Made by a program: the position numbers and the translations under genes | The notes under the pieces: model-generated | The model's database searches: none | Told to the model about the DNA's origin: nothing | The model's input: only the letters and a program-made list of their open reading frames with translations | Shown: one piece after another, positions 11,659 to 27,000 of the stretch | Position numbering within the stretch: position 1 is the stretch's first letter | Layout: each line of letters opens with the position of its first letter | NCBI GenBank assembly: GCA_025765595.1 | Contig: JAIVFH010000091.1 | Location: forward strand, 62,001-126,000 | Length of the DNA: 64,000 bases | DNA from: Obelidium mucronatum | Taxonomy: Eukaryota > Chytridiomycota > Chytridiomycetes > Chytridiales > Chytriomycetaceae | Direction: 5' to 3'

Positions 11659-12718
11659 TCACAAAAACACTTTATGGTTGATGACACAGCAAATGAGGCC
11701 CCATCCTGCTGAACCCGTAAATCCCTGGGTGAACTTCTTACAGACGACATTTGATGCTCCTCTCTCTTTGTTCTTGATGACCCTGTAAACACCTCTAAAC
11801 AGTCGGTGTCGAATATCTCGTCGAAAGTACAAGACAAGCCCCGGACCGACAATCACGTCCAAAGAAGCGGCAAATAATGCGATTCTACTCCAAATATGGA
11901 AGTGATAATCATCCAAAACCAAAAACAGGTTGGCGGTTTGAAACACAAGTTCAGGTGTGTATAAAAACACGAGAGCGCTTGACATGATGATGCAGGAAAT
12001 CAAAACCTTTCTCTGCTTTTCTTCCACTTGGGACAGTGTAGACTTTGCCAAAAGAGCAGCCACGTGCGAGTATGTCGTGTAATACAGCCAACAGGTCAAG
12101 AGGATCACAGGAAACATGACAGCTGCCATTGTGCCGAACCATATGAATCGCTGCAATTCGAAGGCAGGGGAAAGGCCGTTCCTGCTGGGCTGATAATGAT
12201 TCAAGTTGGTCAGCAAAGGATAAACCTGAAGGTACCCAAACGAATCAACTCACTGAAGATGCATAAACCCACGACATGATGCATGAAAAAGCTAGCAGCA
12301 GGATGGCCAGAACAGTGTATATCTTTGATGCATGTCGACCAATCGAAGGGTCTGTTGGAGACATAATAGTCACTCGACGTTCCAACGCCAAGGCCAGATT
12401 CACAACAAAGAGTGTTAGAATGGATATACTGCTGGTCCAACCAATAAAGCTTGAATAGGCAGCTGAGGCAACCCACAGTCGCAACAGGAATTGACACACA
12501 CTCGCAAACAGGGAGTAGATGCAGTGGACTGCCAAAAGCAGGAAAATGATGCGATCTATTCGTTGTGAGATAAGAGTCTTTTGGTTTGAGAGCATGGCTC
12601 CAATGACCATGGCATTGAAAATGATGCCAAAGAGGTATGTAGGCAGGATTGCAGTGTACATGAAGTAGAATCCTGGGTCCCATTCGGGTGATTCAACCAA
12701 AGTTGAGGGAATGGCCAT
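11659..12718 (-). CDS. Rhodopsin-like 7TM receptor 1
   Basis: Plasma-membrane receptor of the G-protein-coupled type. The start is MAIPSTLVESPEWDPGFYF (12718). Exon 1 (12254-12718) encodes TM1-TM4 and the end-of-TM3 motif ALERRVTIM, matching the E/D-R-Y site of class A receptors. The intron (12190-12253, GTGAGT...CAG) lies directly after the codon pair for Ser-Ser. Exon 2 (11659-12189) starts PSRNGLS, encodes TM5-TM7, and has VGPGLVLYFRRDIR at the TM7/helix 8 boundary in place of NPxxY. No TM7 lysine is present, so it is not an opsin. The C-tail differs from those of receptors 2-4, ending in hydrophobic residues. Ligand unknown. Confidence 0.8.
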
Positions 12719-12822
12719 ATGGGGCTTTGATTGCGTTTTGGAGATTGAAAGAAATTTTTGGTCGGACCACTCTCCCCACTCCGCCGTATTAAGTCAAAAT
12801 TCAATATTCAGTTAAAATTCAA

Positions 12823-13889
12823 CTAGTTGCTTCTTATTGCAATCACAAAGAAAGTAGTCTGCTTTGATTCAGGTTCTTGTATCTCAATCATTTGTTCGAC
12901 TGCCTCTTGACTCCGGTCCTTTCCACCATACAGCATTCTCGTCCACAACGAAGTCAACGAATATATTCGTCTACGAATATCTCTTCGAAAATACAAAACG
13001 AGTCCCGGACAGATCAGTACATCGAGTGACGCAATGAAGAAGACTATCCGACTCCAGACATGAAATGTGTTGTCAGAAAACGTTACCGCTAGATTTAATG
13101 TTTGGAAGACAATCTCCGGTGTGTACAATACGACAAGAGTGCTTGACATGATAATGCATGACATGAGCGCTTGTTTTTGGAGCGCTTGGACTTTTGAAAG
13201 GCCTGTTTTGGACAAAAGCGCATACACATGCATATAGGTGGTAAAATACAACCAGCAGGTTAAACCAATGATTGGTATCATCGCAGATGCCATGATAACG
13301 ACCCAAACTAGTTTTTGGTGGCGAAGGTAAGGGGACAGCCCGTTTCTGCTGGGCTGTTCGAAATTAAACTGTATGAACAATTGATTCGATGGGAGTTGAA
13401 AAAAAACAGTCTTACTGAAGTCACATATATCCAAGTCAAAATGCTTGAAAAGACAAGCAAGAGCATGCCCAGGATTATATATTGCTTCTGAATCGTTTGT
13501 GGGGCTGCATCATCGTTCGGGAACATTATCGTTGACCGTCTCTCCATAGCCAATGCCAAATTGACGATAAATAAAAGGAGAACAAGGATGCTTCCAGTCC
13601 ATCCAAGAAAACTTGAATATGCAGCGGAAGCATGAAACAAGCGGATCAAGAACTGACACACACAAGCAAACATAGAATAGACACAAAGAGTGGCAAGAAG
13701 TAAGAAGATAATCCGATCGATCCGATGTGCGATCAGGTTTGGCCGATCCGAAAGCATAGTAAACATGACGACCGCATTGAAGAGGATGCCCAGCCCAAAG
13801 ACTGGAACAACCACCGGGTAAATGAAGTAGAAAGCTGGGTCCCATGATGGAGACTCGAGGAGCGTTGAGGGAATTGCAGTGCCTAACAT
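12823..13889 (-). CDS. Rhodopsin-like 7TM receptor 2
   Basis: Tandem paralogue of receptor 1, 104 bases upstream of its start on the same strand. Start MLGTAIPSTLLESPSWDPAF (13889); an in-frame ATG 15 codons upstream is possible, but the family N-terminus IPSTL(V/L/I)ESP(E/S/T)WDP favours the one chosen. Exon 1 (13416-13889) carries TM1-4 with ALAMERRSTIM. The intron 13354-13415 is at the same codon position as in the other four copies. Exon 2 (12823-13353) carries TM5-7 and CPGLVLYFRRDIRRR. The tail ends FFVIAIRSN, close to the FHVITVRS ending of receptors 3 and 4, suggesting a conserved cytoplasmic docking motif. Confidence 0.82.
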
Positions 13890-13949
13890 TTTTATGTTGA
13901 ACACTTTCGACGCTAATGAGATTCTATTCAACAATTATTTCCTATTATT

Positions 13950-15053
13950 TCAACTTCGAACAGTTATCACATGGAATCCAGATTGCTGTCGTGGCTTACT
14001 AAAATCATTAATAGCCTCTATTGTTATTTCGTCGGATTTAATCGTTGAGATTTCCGAGTCCACTGTCGGATTACTGCCACTACCACCATCGCTGCGGTTC
14101 ACCTCCACCATCTTTTTCAACATCTCCACCAAAGTAATTCGAATATCTCGGCGGAAATACAAAACCAATCCAGGCGTAACAAGAACATCCCAAGACATGA
14201 TAAACACAGTCATTCGGCTCCAAAAATGGAAATTGTAATCATCCAACTCCACAACCAGATTTGTGATTTGAAAGACAACTTCAGGGGTGTACAGTACCGC
14301 AAGTGTGCTGGACATTATTATGCATGAGATCAGGACTCTTCGTTGCAAGACTTGTACTTGAGAATAGGAGGTTTTGGCAAGGGTTTTGTGTGCGTATGAG
14401 TATGTTGCCGCATACAACCAACACGTAAGGAGAATCACTGGACCCATGGAAGAAGCAACTAATAATACCCATATCATTTTTTGCAGTGAGTAGATAGGTG
14501 AGAGGCCGTTTTTGCTAGGCTGATACGTTGCATAAGCAAGAATTAGTAATAAAGGGCTTAGTTTGTTGCTCTTACCGAGGTGGTATAAATCCAAGTCAAT
14601 CCAGCCGTAGAAAGTAACAGACTGGCGCCAAGAACCGAGTAGTGCCGCTGGGTCTTTTGGGCAGCCGCTGCATCGTTTGGATACATGATCGTCACCCGTC
14701 TTTCCATCGCTAATGCCAGATTGACCATAAATAGTAAAAGAACAAAGAGGGTGCCCATCCATCCGAGGAAAACTTGAATATGCCGTTGTGGCGACAAATA
14801 GGCGGACTATAAACTCGGCCACGCTAGCAAACAGTGAGTATGCACACAATACGCCAAGCAGCAAGAAAATAATGCGGTCGATTCGATGGGCTAAGAGGGC
14901 GGTGCGTTTTGACACCATTGCGGCCATGACCAAGCCATTGACAAGCACTCCGACAAAGTAGATGGGTACTATTACAGTAAAAATGAAGTAAAAGGCAGGA
15001 TCCCATGTCGGAGATTCAATTAGGGTGGAAGGAATAGGGTTGGTAGAGTTCAT
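13950..15053 (-). CDS. Rhodopsin-like 7TM receptor 3 (frame broken by one base)
   Basis: Third member of the array. Start at 15053 (MNSTNPIPSTLIESPTWDP), aligned with the start of receptor 4; a longer in-frame start exists at 15113. Exon 1 is 14576-15053, the intron 14520-14575 and exon 2 13950-14519. The sequence is almost the same as receptor 4 (22587-23710), including the QQSGFHVITVRS C-terminus. In exon 1 the run AAAA at 14769-14772 (TTTT on the coding strand) has one base more than the matching TTT of receptor 4. This shifts the frame just before TM3 (AYSSF, then LGWMG in another frame). Either a sequencing insertion or a young inactivating mutation. All other features of the family are intact. 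Confidence 0.78.
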   Translation of the reverse strand: MNSTNPIPSTLIESPTWDPAFYFIFTVIVPIYFVGVLVNGLVMAAMVSKRTALLAHRIDRIIFLLLGVLCAYSLFASVAEFIVRLFVATTAYSSFPRMDGHPLCSFTIYGQSGISDGKTGDDHVSKRCSGCPKDPAALLGSWRQSVTFYGWIDLDLYHLGKSNKLSPLLLILAYATYQPSKNGLSPIYSLQKMIWVLLVASSMGPVILLTCWLYAATYSYAHKTLAKTSYSQVQVLQRRVLISCIIMSSTLAVLYTPEVVFQITNLVVELDDYNFHFWSRMTVFIMSWDVLVTPGLVLYFRRDIRITLVEMLKKMVEVNRSDGGSGSNPTVDSEISTIKSDEITIEAINDFSKPRQQSGFHVITVRS

Positions 15054-15486
15054 TGGCGCAGAGCTTGTGGGATTTTGCCAGATGTTGTCAGATTTTGTAT
15101 CCTTTCGAATCAAGATGAAGAACCAAATAGAGCGAATGAGAAGAAAGATCTCTAAAAAAGAAGAATGAAACTAAAACGCAATATCGCAAATAGAAACTTT
15201 ATTTCGCAGCAATCAAGAGTAGCACAAAAAATACCTTCCAGGTGCTTGCTACAGATAGTGACTCCGAAAACACATCGACTATTTCTAAAATGCGATTTTT
15301 TTTTCATACTATATCTGTATTTCTACTCACGATATCCGCCAGTATAACACTCGTCATCAGAGAGCTCAAGTATTGCTTGACCACACGGAGAACATTTTTT
15401 AGGCGGAGGTAGGAAAATCGTTATAATTGCTTCAAGAGGAAGGTGGTATTGTTCATTATCTTGCTTTAATGTGCCTTTAGTTTCTT
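15054..15486. other. Intergenic stretch, receptor 3 promoter side / metacaspase 3' side
   Basis: 433 bases with no supported gene. AT-rich, with A-runs at about 15153 and T-runs at about 15297. It should contain the receptor 3 promoter near 15060-15200 and the metacaspase terminator near 15487. No repeat, tRNA or clear motif was found. Confidence 0.5.
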
Positions 15487-16691
15487 TCAAAACTCAAAAG
15501 ATCCGTCAGGATCAACCTCTTGCCCACAGCTCAACTGTGGAATCTGCGACAACTTTGATCGTGCCATAAATTCACGAACATGCTGCAGCATCCCTTCATA
15601 CGTTACTGCTCCACATTCCTTCAACTTTTCTTGAACAGCATATGACAACGCACCAGTGCTTCCATACCCTTGGACAATAGTATCAGCACTCGTCTGATCA
15701 TCGCGACATCCACTAATTACGACCACAAGTTTTTCATTCTTGTTATCCTCATCAATTTCTGGGGTGAAGTGTTCGTGCTTGTAACCTTCGACATCCACAT
15801 CGGGACGGTGATGGAATAAAGACGCTAATCCAGCAACATCGTGAAGAATTTCTTGTGCATTGTTTGTGAAGGACGAGAAGGAGAATCCTTTGGTAAAAAG
15901 GCTTGTGACGTCTGACAAGATTTCCTTGACCTGTTGCTGCTTTGCCACCATTCCACTTTCTGAATTGGTGTCTGGGTGGTAAGTGTAAGGGAGTTCGAGC
16001 ATTCTGAAATGAGTTAAGGCCCAAAGAGTGTTGGATGGGGCTTTGTTTTTTAGACTTGGCGTGAACAAAAACAGTGAACAACATACGTTCCAGAGTGGCA
16101 ACAGTCAAAAATAACAGTGAGCTTGACGCCGGTAGGCAACGCATGAACCAGAAACTTATGCAATAAATCGGAATCAATGCACCCAGCCGTCTGCTCTGAT
16201 GGCTTCAGAAGAGGTTTTGGTAATCTCAACAAAGAATACCTGATAATCCAGAGGAACCAAGCAGTCGATCTGACCGCTAGGATGCGTTGCACTTTTCATT
16301 TGAGCGCCATGGCCGGAATAGTGAAGAAAGAGGGAGTCCCCAGGTCGATTGCCACTGACCAGCCACTGGATTGGACAAGAAAAAGGGTCAAAACAAAGTC
16401 CGCCGTCAAAGCTTCCGTTCAACCAACCTGGAACCCCGCAACAAGGTTCTTGAATGTAGGTTTGTGGTGTTCACCGACAGCTTCATCGGACATGAAAATC
16501 ATGGACGTCTTCTCATTCTTATAGCCTCGATGGCTGATGAGGAATTGCTGCATGTGCTTTACGTCGGCAATGCATCCTTTGAGGGCATGATCTGTGCCAG
16601 CGTAGTTGATTCCAATCAAAAGCGCCTTCTTGTGGCCATGAGCAAAGGCGACACCACGGTTGAGACTGTGACCATTGGCAGCAGTGACCAT
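15487..16691 (-). CDS. MCA1: Type I metacaspase
   Basis: Arg/Lys-specific cysteine protease of clan CD. From the start MVTAANGHSLNRG (16691) the p20 domain runs through KKALLIGINYAGT, GCIADVKHMQQFL and, after an intron, SLFLHYSGHGAQ, which carries the catalytic His (about 16300). The catalytic Cys is in LTVIFDCCHSGT (about 16100). The p10-like part contains LELPYTYHPD, then VVVISGCRDDQTSAD, and ends at 15487 with an acidic DPDGSFEF. There is no long Gln/Pro prodomain; only about 18 residues precede the core, short for a fungal metacaspase. The introns are GT-AG, including one with a GTTGGT donor after AGFQ. Confidence 0.92.
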
Positions 16692-16770
16692 TTTTCGACT
16701 GAATTATTATTTAATGCCAGCAGCAACAGTTAGGAATGGGATTAAATACGCATTTACTTTCATATCAACA

Positions 16771-17734
16771 TTAAACCCGAAGAATAGACGAAAGAAGGAT
16801 GCCAGTCGCGACGGACACATTGAGAGAATCTAGGGACCCTTTCCCGTCCCCATCCTCGTCATCTGGATGTGATTCAACATCGGAGTCATTCGGAATCAAC
16901 AAGTGTTTGTCGCACTTGTTTGCCACAACTTTTCGCAGCCCTTCCCCTTCTGACCCCATAACCAAAATCACTGGTGAATCAACGGGAGGCTTGCTCCAGC
17001 AGGAGACAACGCGCTTCGAGGGCTGAGAAATGTCCGTCCCGTAGATCGTCCACCCAGCCCTCTTGCATTCGGATAGGAAGGACGCGAGGTTCTTTGTTCC
17101 ATACAGCGTTTCGTACGATTCAAGGGCACCGGCACTAGCTTTCGACACTGTGGGAGACAAAGGAGAAGATGAAGCGATTGTTGTGACGATACCATCCACG
17201 TTGAAGAACTTGCAGGTTCTGATGATTGCGCCTAAGTTCTGCGGGTCTTTGATCTGATCGAGAGCCAGCCACACGGGGAACTTAACGCGGCGCGGGTCTT
17301 TCGACGGAGTGTATTCAAAGACGACTAATGAAGATCAAGTGAAGTTGGTGTGTTGCCGATTCACGTGTTGATGGTTGATGGGTGGGTCGAGACTCACTGC
17401 CTTCGCTGCTTGCGTACTCGTTCGTCGACGCGTCAAAGTGGGAAAGGCCGCTGATTGTGTCCAGCTGCAGCGGGCCGCACTCGAGCACGAGGCCGTTGTG
17501 TGTCGGAGTTTGTTGAGTTTGAGTTTGAATTTGCGGAAAGCTCTTTGGGCGCCCGGCAACAACAGCAACCCTTCGGGCGAGAGCAAGCGAGGCTGCCTTT
17601 TCGGCAGACGGCGATGCGGCTGGCGCTGGCTGGTTTGTTGGCGTGTTTGCAAGCACAAACAGGCGATGCAAAGTGCGCCGATTCGAGCGCAGCGCGGCGA
17701 GAACTGAAGAGGAACCAAAGAGAAGCTCCTTCAT
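16771..17734 (-). CDS. MRM1: MRM1-like 2'-O-ribose rRNA methyltransferase (SpoU family)
   Basis: Mitochondrial large-subunit rRNA guanosine 2'-O-methyltransferase, SPOUT fold. The N-terminal substrate-binding domain begins MKELLFGSSSVLAALRSNRR (17734) and contains HNGLVLECGPL. One intron near 17320-17400 leads to the catalytic domain: LALDQIKDPQNLGAIIRTC (motif 1, Asn and Arg present), VILVMGSEGEGLR (motif 2) and LNVSVATGILL (motif 3). An acidic insert (HPDDEDGDGKG) lies between motif 2 and motif 3. The upstream in-frame ATG at 17803 is less likely because it would enter the RPB2 promoter. The start codons of this gene and RPB2 are 54 bases apart. Confidence 0.88.
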
Positions 17735-17788
17735 TTGTTTGTCTGGTTTTGGTTTGTTAGTTTTGTGTTTTGAAATAAGAAGCGAAAA
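17735..17788. promoter_or_regulatory. Very short divergent promoter, MRM1-like / RPB2
   Basis: 54 bases separate the two start codons. On the plus strand the interval is T- and G-rich with TTTGTGTTTTG. Both genes must share this sequence for transcription or start inside each other's first exon/intron; the 169-base first intron of RPB2 may hold extra regulatory sites. Inferred from geometry. Confidence 0.45.
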
Positions 17789-22243
<4,455 letters not shown>

Positions 22244-22586
22244 TGCGTCAAATGGGTGATTTTGATGGTCAGGCACTTGAATCGGGATTGCTTTTCTTTT
22301 TTCTTTGTGTTTTGGAATGAAGTAGCAGTCCATTTTACGCCATTATTGTGTCGCCACAGAAATCAAGGAGTCTGGCAGATGTCAAATATCACTTGGATTG
22401 ATATACCAAAACGGACGTTCGTGGTTTTCGTGCGATCGTAGATTCTGTAATTGTGCTATAGATATAATGTTTGAGAGTTCCGGCAAAATTTAAGGTGCAA
22501 CGTTGTTTCCGCCAAGGGGAGAAAAAATTCAATTCAGAAAAAGCCGCAAAAACCAACACCGCCACAACAACACCTTCCAGCATCAA
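22244..22586. other. Intergenic stretch between RPB2 and receptor 4
   Basis: 343 bases, no supported gene. It holds the RPB2 3' untranslated region and the receptor 4 promoter. AT-rich with a short C/A-rich leader just before the receptor start (CACAACAACACC). No repeat or RNA gene was seen. Confidence 0.5.
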
Positions 22587-23710
22587 ATGAATTCTGCCCC
22601 TGATTCTACCCACCCTATCCCTTCCACCCTAATTGAATCTCCGACATGGGATCCTGTCTTTTACTTCATTTTTACTGTCATAGTACCGATCTACTTTGTC
22701 GGAGTGCTTGTCAATGGCTTGGTCATGGCCGCAATGGTGTCAAAACGCACCGCCTTGCTTGCCCATCGAATCGACCGCATTATTTTCTTGCTGCTTGGCG
22801 TATTGTGTGCATACTCGCTGTTTGCTAGCGTGGCCCAGTTTATAGTCCGCCTATTTGTCGCCACAACGGCATATTCAAGTTTCCTCGGATGGATGGGCAG
22901 TCTCTCTGTTCTTTTCCTATTTATGGTCAATCTGGCATTGGCGATGGAAAGACGGGTGACGATCATGTATCCAAACGATGCAGCGGCTGCCCAAAAGACC
23001 CAGCGGCACTACTCGGTCCTTGGCGCGATTCTGTTACTTTATGCGGCTGGAGTGACTTGGATTTATGCCACTTCGGTAAGAGCAGCAAACTCAGCCCAAT
23101 TTCAGTGTCCATTAATCATTGCCTAATTGCTAATCAGCCTAGCAAAAACGGCCTCTCACCTGTCTACCCACTCCAAAAAAAAATATGGGTATCTTTAGTT
23201 GCTTCGTCCTTGGGTCCAGTGATTCTCCTTACGTGTTGGTTGTATGCAGCAACTTACTCATACGCACACAAAACTCTTGCCAAAACCTCCTATTCTCAAG
23301 TACAAGTCTTGCAACGAAGAGTCCTGATCTCATGCATAATAATGTCCAGTACACTTGCGGTACTGTACACCCCCGAAGTTGTTTTTCAAGTTACAAATGT
23401 GGTTTTCGAGCTGGATGATTACAATTTCCACTTTTGGAGCCGAATGACTGTGTTTATCATGTCTTGGGATGTTCTTGTTACGCCTGGATTGGTTTTGTAT
23501 TTCCGACGAGATATTCGAATTACTTTGGTGGAGATGTTGAAAAAGATGGTGGAGGTGAACCGTAGCGATGGCAGCGGTGACAATGGTAATCCGAAAATGG
23601 ACTTTGAAATCGCAACGATCAACTCCGACGAAATAACAGTAGAGGCTATTGATGATGATAGTAAGCCACGACAGCAATCTGGATTCCATGTGATAACTGT
23701 TCGAAGTTGA
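22587..23710 (+). CDS. Rhodopsin-like 7TM receptor 4
   Basis: Intact near-copy of receptor 3, on the opposite strand and about 7.5 kb away. Exon 1 (22587-23075) starts MNSAPDSTHPIPSTLIESP and encodes TM1-4 with NLALAMERRVTIMYP. The intron 23076-23137 (GTAAGA...CAG) follows the Thr-Ser codons. Exon 2 (23138-23710) starts PSKNGLSP, encodes TM5-7 with DVLVTPGLVLYFRRDIR, and ends QQSGFHVITVRS. The cytoplasmic tail (about 60 residues) is Asp/Ser/Lys-rich. Coding similarity to receptor 3 is high throughout, with differences concentrated in the tail, so the duplication is recent. A signalling role through heterotrimeric G protein is inferred from the fold and the ERR motif. Confidence 0.85.
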
Positions 23711-24073
23711 AAGAATTGTTGAAGGTTGGATGTAATTGAGTATTAACATCAATAGAGTCTCATAAGTAGCGAAATTCTCCGAATTTTATTTCCTATCTCG
23801 GATGTTGATACTCGGCAGAGTGGGGACCAATAAAGGGTTTTCCTCCACACGCGTGTATCACGTCCAGTATTTGCTCTAAGTGGCGCTTGGACTGTTAAGC
23901 GATTATACGTCGCTTTGATGGAAACTTGGAGTCGTGATTGTATCTCTTTCTTTTCACACTTGCTTGTTTGAATGAAATAGAGGTACTTTCTGCTGCAGTT
24001 GTTTATTGCGTGTGGAGAATCGACAGAAAATCCACCGAAATCAAGAACTGACCGACCGCGAAGGACCGAGCAA
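23711..24073. other. Intergenic stretch between receptor 4 and exportin-7
   Basis: 363 bases with no supported gene. The first 40 bases resemble the 3' flank of receptor 3 (GAA...ATTGTTGAA after the stop). The remainder should hold the exportin promoter. No repeat or RNA was recognised. Confidence 0.45.
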
Positions 24074-27000
24074 ATGGATCCCGCAACGCTCAAAACAATC
24101 GAAGACGGTGAGTGTTTCTGCATCGTTGCCTGGCTTTTAACGCCTTACAAAGCCGCGTATGCGATGTACAACCCGCTCGGCATGGACCGCTCCCTGGCTG
24201 AGCAAACCCTCGCGCGCCATTTCCCGACGTTCTCCGAATCGACTCTCGCTTCTGTCTCGAATGCATCGCCAACGTGTGCAATGGGGCCGTTTGAGTCGCT
24301 GGGCAATTGTCAGCAAGTGTTGGAGCTCTCGGGTAGTCCATACGCACAGCTGTAAGTTTCCTTAGCATGACGTATCATGCATCATTCAATTATGCGCCGT
24401 GTATGTAGCTGTATTAATTATGGGTTTTTTGCGGTATAGATTCGCCACGCTTCATCTGAAAGCGCTCATCATATCGCATTTCCAACTCTTTTCTATTCTA
24501 CAGAAGCTCGAACTTAGTTAAGTTTTTTAATCCTTAAAGCTTGGATGAATTTTTTGCTCCTGGTCTAACCTCGGTGTGAATTCAAAGGGAACTTCATCTT
24601 GAATTATCTTGGAACGCGAGGCAACAATTTGCAACCCTATGTCATGACTGGATTAGCGGAATTATTTGGTCTTGTTACGAAACTTGGATGGTTTGATGCA
24701 GACGAGTTCCAAAATTCATTGGCAGACGTCTCAAAGTTCCTGCAGGTGAGGGTTATTTGATCGCATCAAAAACGATGAAACTCATCGATTCTATATTGCG
24801 TAAAAGGCATCCAACGTTCACAGAACTGTTGGGATCTTGCTTTTGGCGTCCCTTGTCCAGGAAATGAATAGACTCACTGTTGTTTTGAAGAATATGACGA
24901 GGCATCGTAAAGTTGGTGGGTTGCGTGAACGTTGTTCGTTCATTTTGTCGCATGATTTCTTCAACTATTTCTCTTTTTTCTTTCAGCCGTCAACTTTCGA
25001 GATCTTCAATTAGCTCAAATATTTCAACTCTGTTTGGATGCGTTAAGGGAGTTGGTCAATAAGCAGATTTCTTTTTCGAGTGGTATTCCTAGATTTTTAG
25101 TTTGTAATAGGACCTTGTCCTATCTCTAATTGTATCTCAATAGCGGTGGAGGAATCCAGAATGTTAGGAGTTTTCTGTTCAACTTTTGAAGAACTTGTCT
25201 TCAGTTCGATTTTATCGGTTTGTAACGACAGTTTTGTGGTTGATAAGCTCAATGTCATGCAAACTCAACAGGCACAAATCCGGATGAGTCTGGAGAAGAC
25301 ATTGGAAGCATTTCAGTAAGCCGATCTATATTTAGCTCAATGGTGCTGACTCCCATTTTTCGAGTTTCCAAACAGTTGGAGGCCAATGATATCAGACACA
25401 ACCACACTGCAGCTTTTGTATGATGGATATTGTATGTTTCCTCCTCAGCTGTCGCATCAAATGCTTGAGTGCATTTCAATGATTGTATCCTGCGCGACGG
25501 TCACTATTCAACGATGAAGAAAAGGCAAAGGCGTTGTCGTGGGTCATGGAAGCAACAAGTGGAATTGTGCGAAGACTAATTAGCACTGCAACGATCAATG
25601 AAAAGGAGTACCATGGTGGGCCGAGTAGAGGAGCGGCTTTGAAAGAGTGACTGAATTTAAATCTAGAGTTTGCCCGGATGTTGGTGCGATTGAAGTCTGT
25701 CAATCAACTAGTAGATATCACAGAGCGACCTCAATATTCAGAATGGGTTGAGACCATGGCAACGTTTACTATTCAATGCTTCAGTCCAGCCAAAGTTTGT
25801 GCTCAAATTCACACGAATCTAGTTTTAACGAAGTTTTTTACAGTGGATTACCAATTCTGTAATTTATTTACTCACTTTCTGGTCCAAAGTGGTCGCCACT
25901 GTTCCAGCACCCCCGCATGCCCGGGCAATTGAGCAGTTGTCTGATATTTCTGTTGAGGTGTTGTTGGTTTTTGTTTGCAGAACGGTTTTGACATTGCTTT
26001 TACACCAGATAACTCGCGCTTTTATATCCTCCAGAATTGAAGCCGTCGAAACGAGTGATGAAGAATCAAGTATGCATTTAAGTTGAAGTATAAGAGATTA
26101 TTTACTTTCAAATTAGAGGAACTGCTTGAAGACGAATCGACACTCACATCCGTTCTTGAACTGATTGCCAACGTGTCTCGATTACGCTATAAGCAATCCT
26201 GTGAAATAGTTGTATCCGTTTTTGACGTTTGTGCGAACCAATACAGCGAGCTGTTTAGTCAGTGTTTGGCTGGTCAAATATCTGGGGATTTTAAACGAAA
26301 GTTGGAGTATGTTGAATGTGAGTTGGCGGATTTCGTCAGTCTGCCCCACTTCCGCTAAAACCAAGTGCATTTATACTTTAGATAAGTTAACCTGGATGGT
26401 TTATATCATGGGATCGTGTGTTGGTGCCAGATCCCCCACACAGAATACAGAGGAGCACGAAGTTTTGGATGGGGAACTGACTGCGAAAATTATGCATCTT
26501 ATGAACATTGATTCCAATTTTGTGGCTCGTTTGCGAGAGGTGCGACCTTGTTTTAGAAGCCTTCGGGTTCTCAATCCAACATTCATAGATGGGCGACAAC
26601 AGCAATCGAAATTTGGATTTGGCTCTGCTGTACTTTTTCTTTCAGTTTCGCAAGATTTACATTGGACCACACAGTAAGCTTAAGGATGTTTTACTTTGAT
26701 TTAACATTGTTAACGAACAAAGTGTATACTTCAGTGGATATTCGGCAGGGCAGAGAGGTATTTTCTGAATTTCCATCTGCTACATTTTCTAATATTCATA
26801 TAGATCTATGTGCGACTTGGAGACTTGTTTGGAGTTGATGATCAAAACAAAATGCTAAATCTTATTGTTCAAAAACTGTGAGTGCATGTATTTGTTTTTC
26901 ATTGAAGCAAGTTAATCACGTTTGTGTTAGTTGCAATAACTTGAAGTTTTGCGCCACATATGAACCGCTCATTGCTCGAACAGTTGACTTTTTCGGCGAA

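Noticed and set aside
25605..25670. In-frame stop inside exportin-7
   Set aside because: Splicing a short GTGGGC...CTAG intron removes it and gives the conserved YHEFARML sequence.
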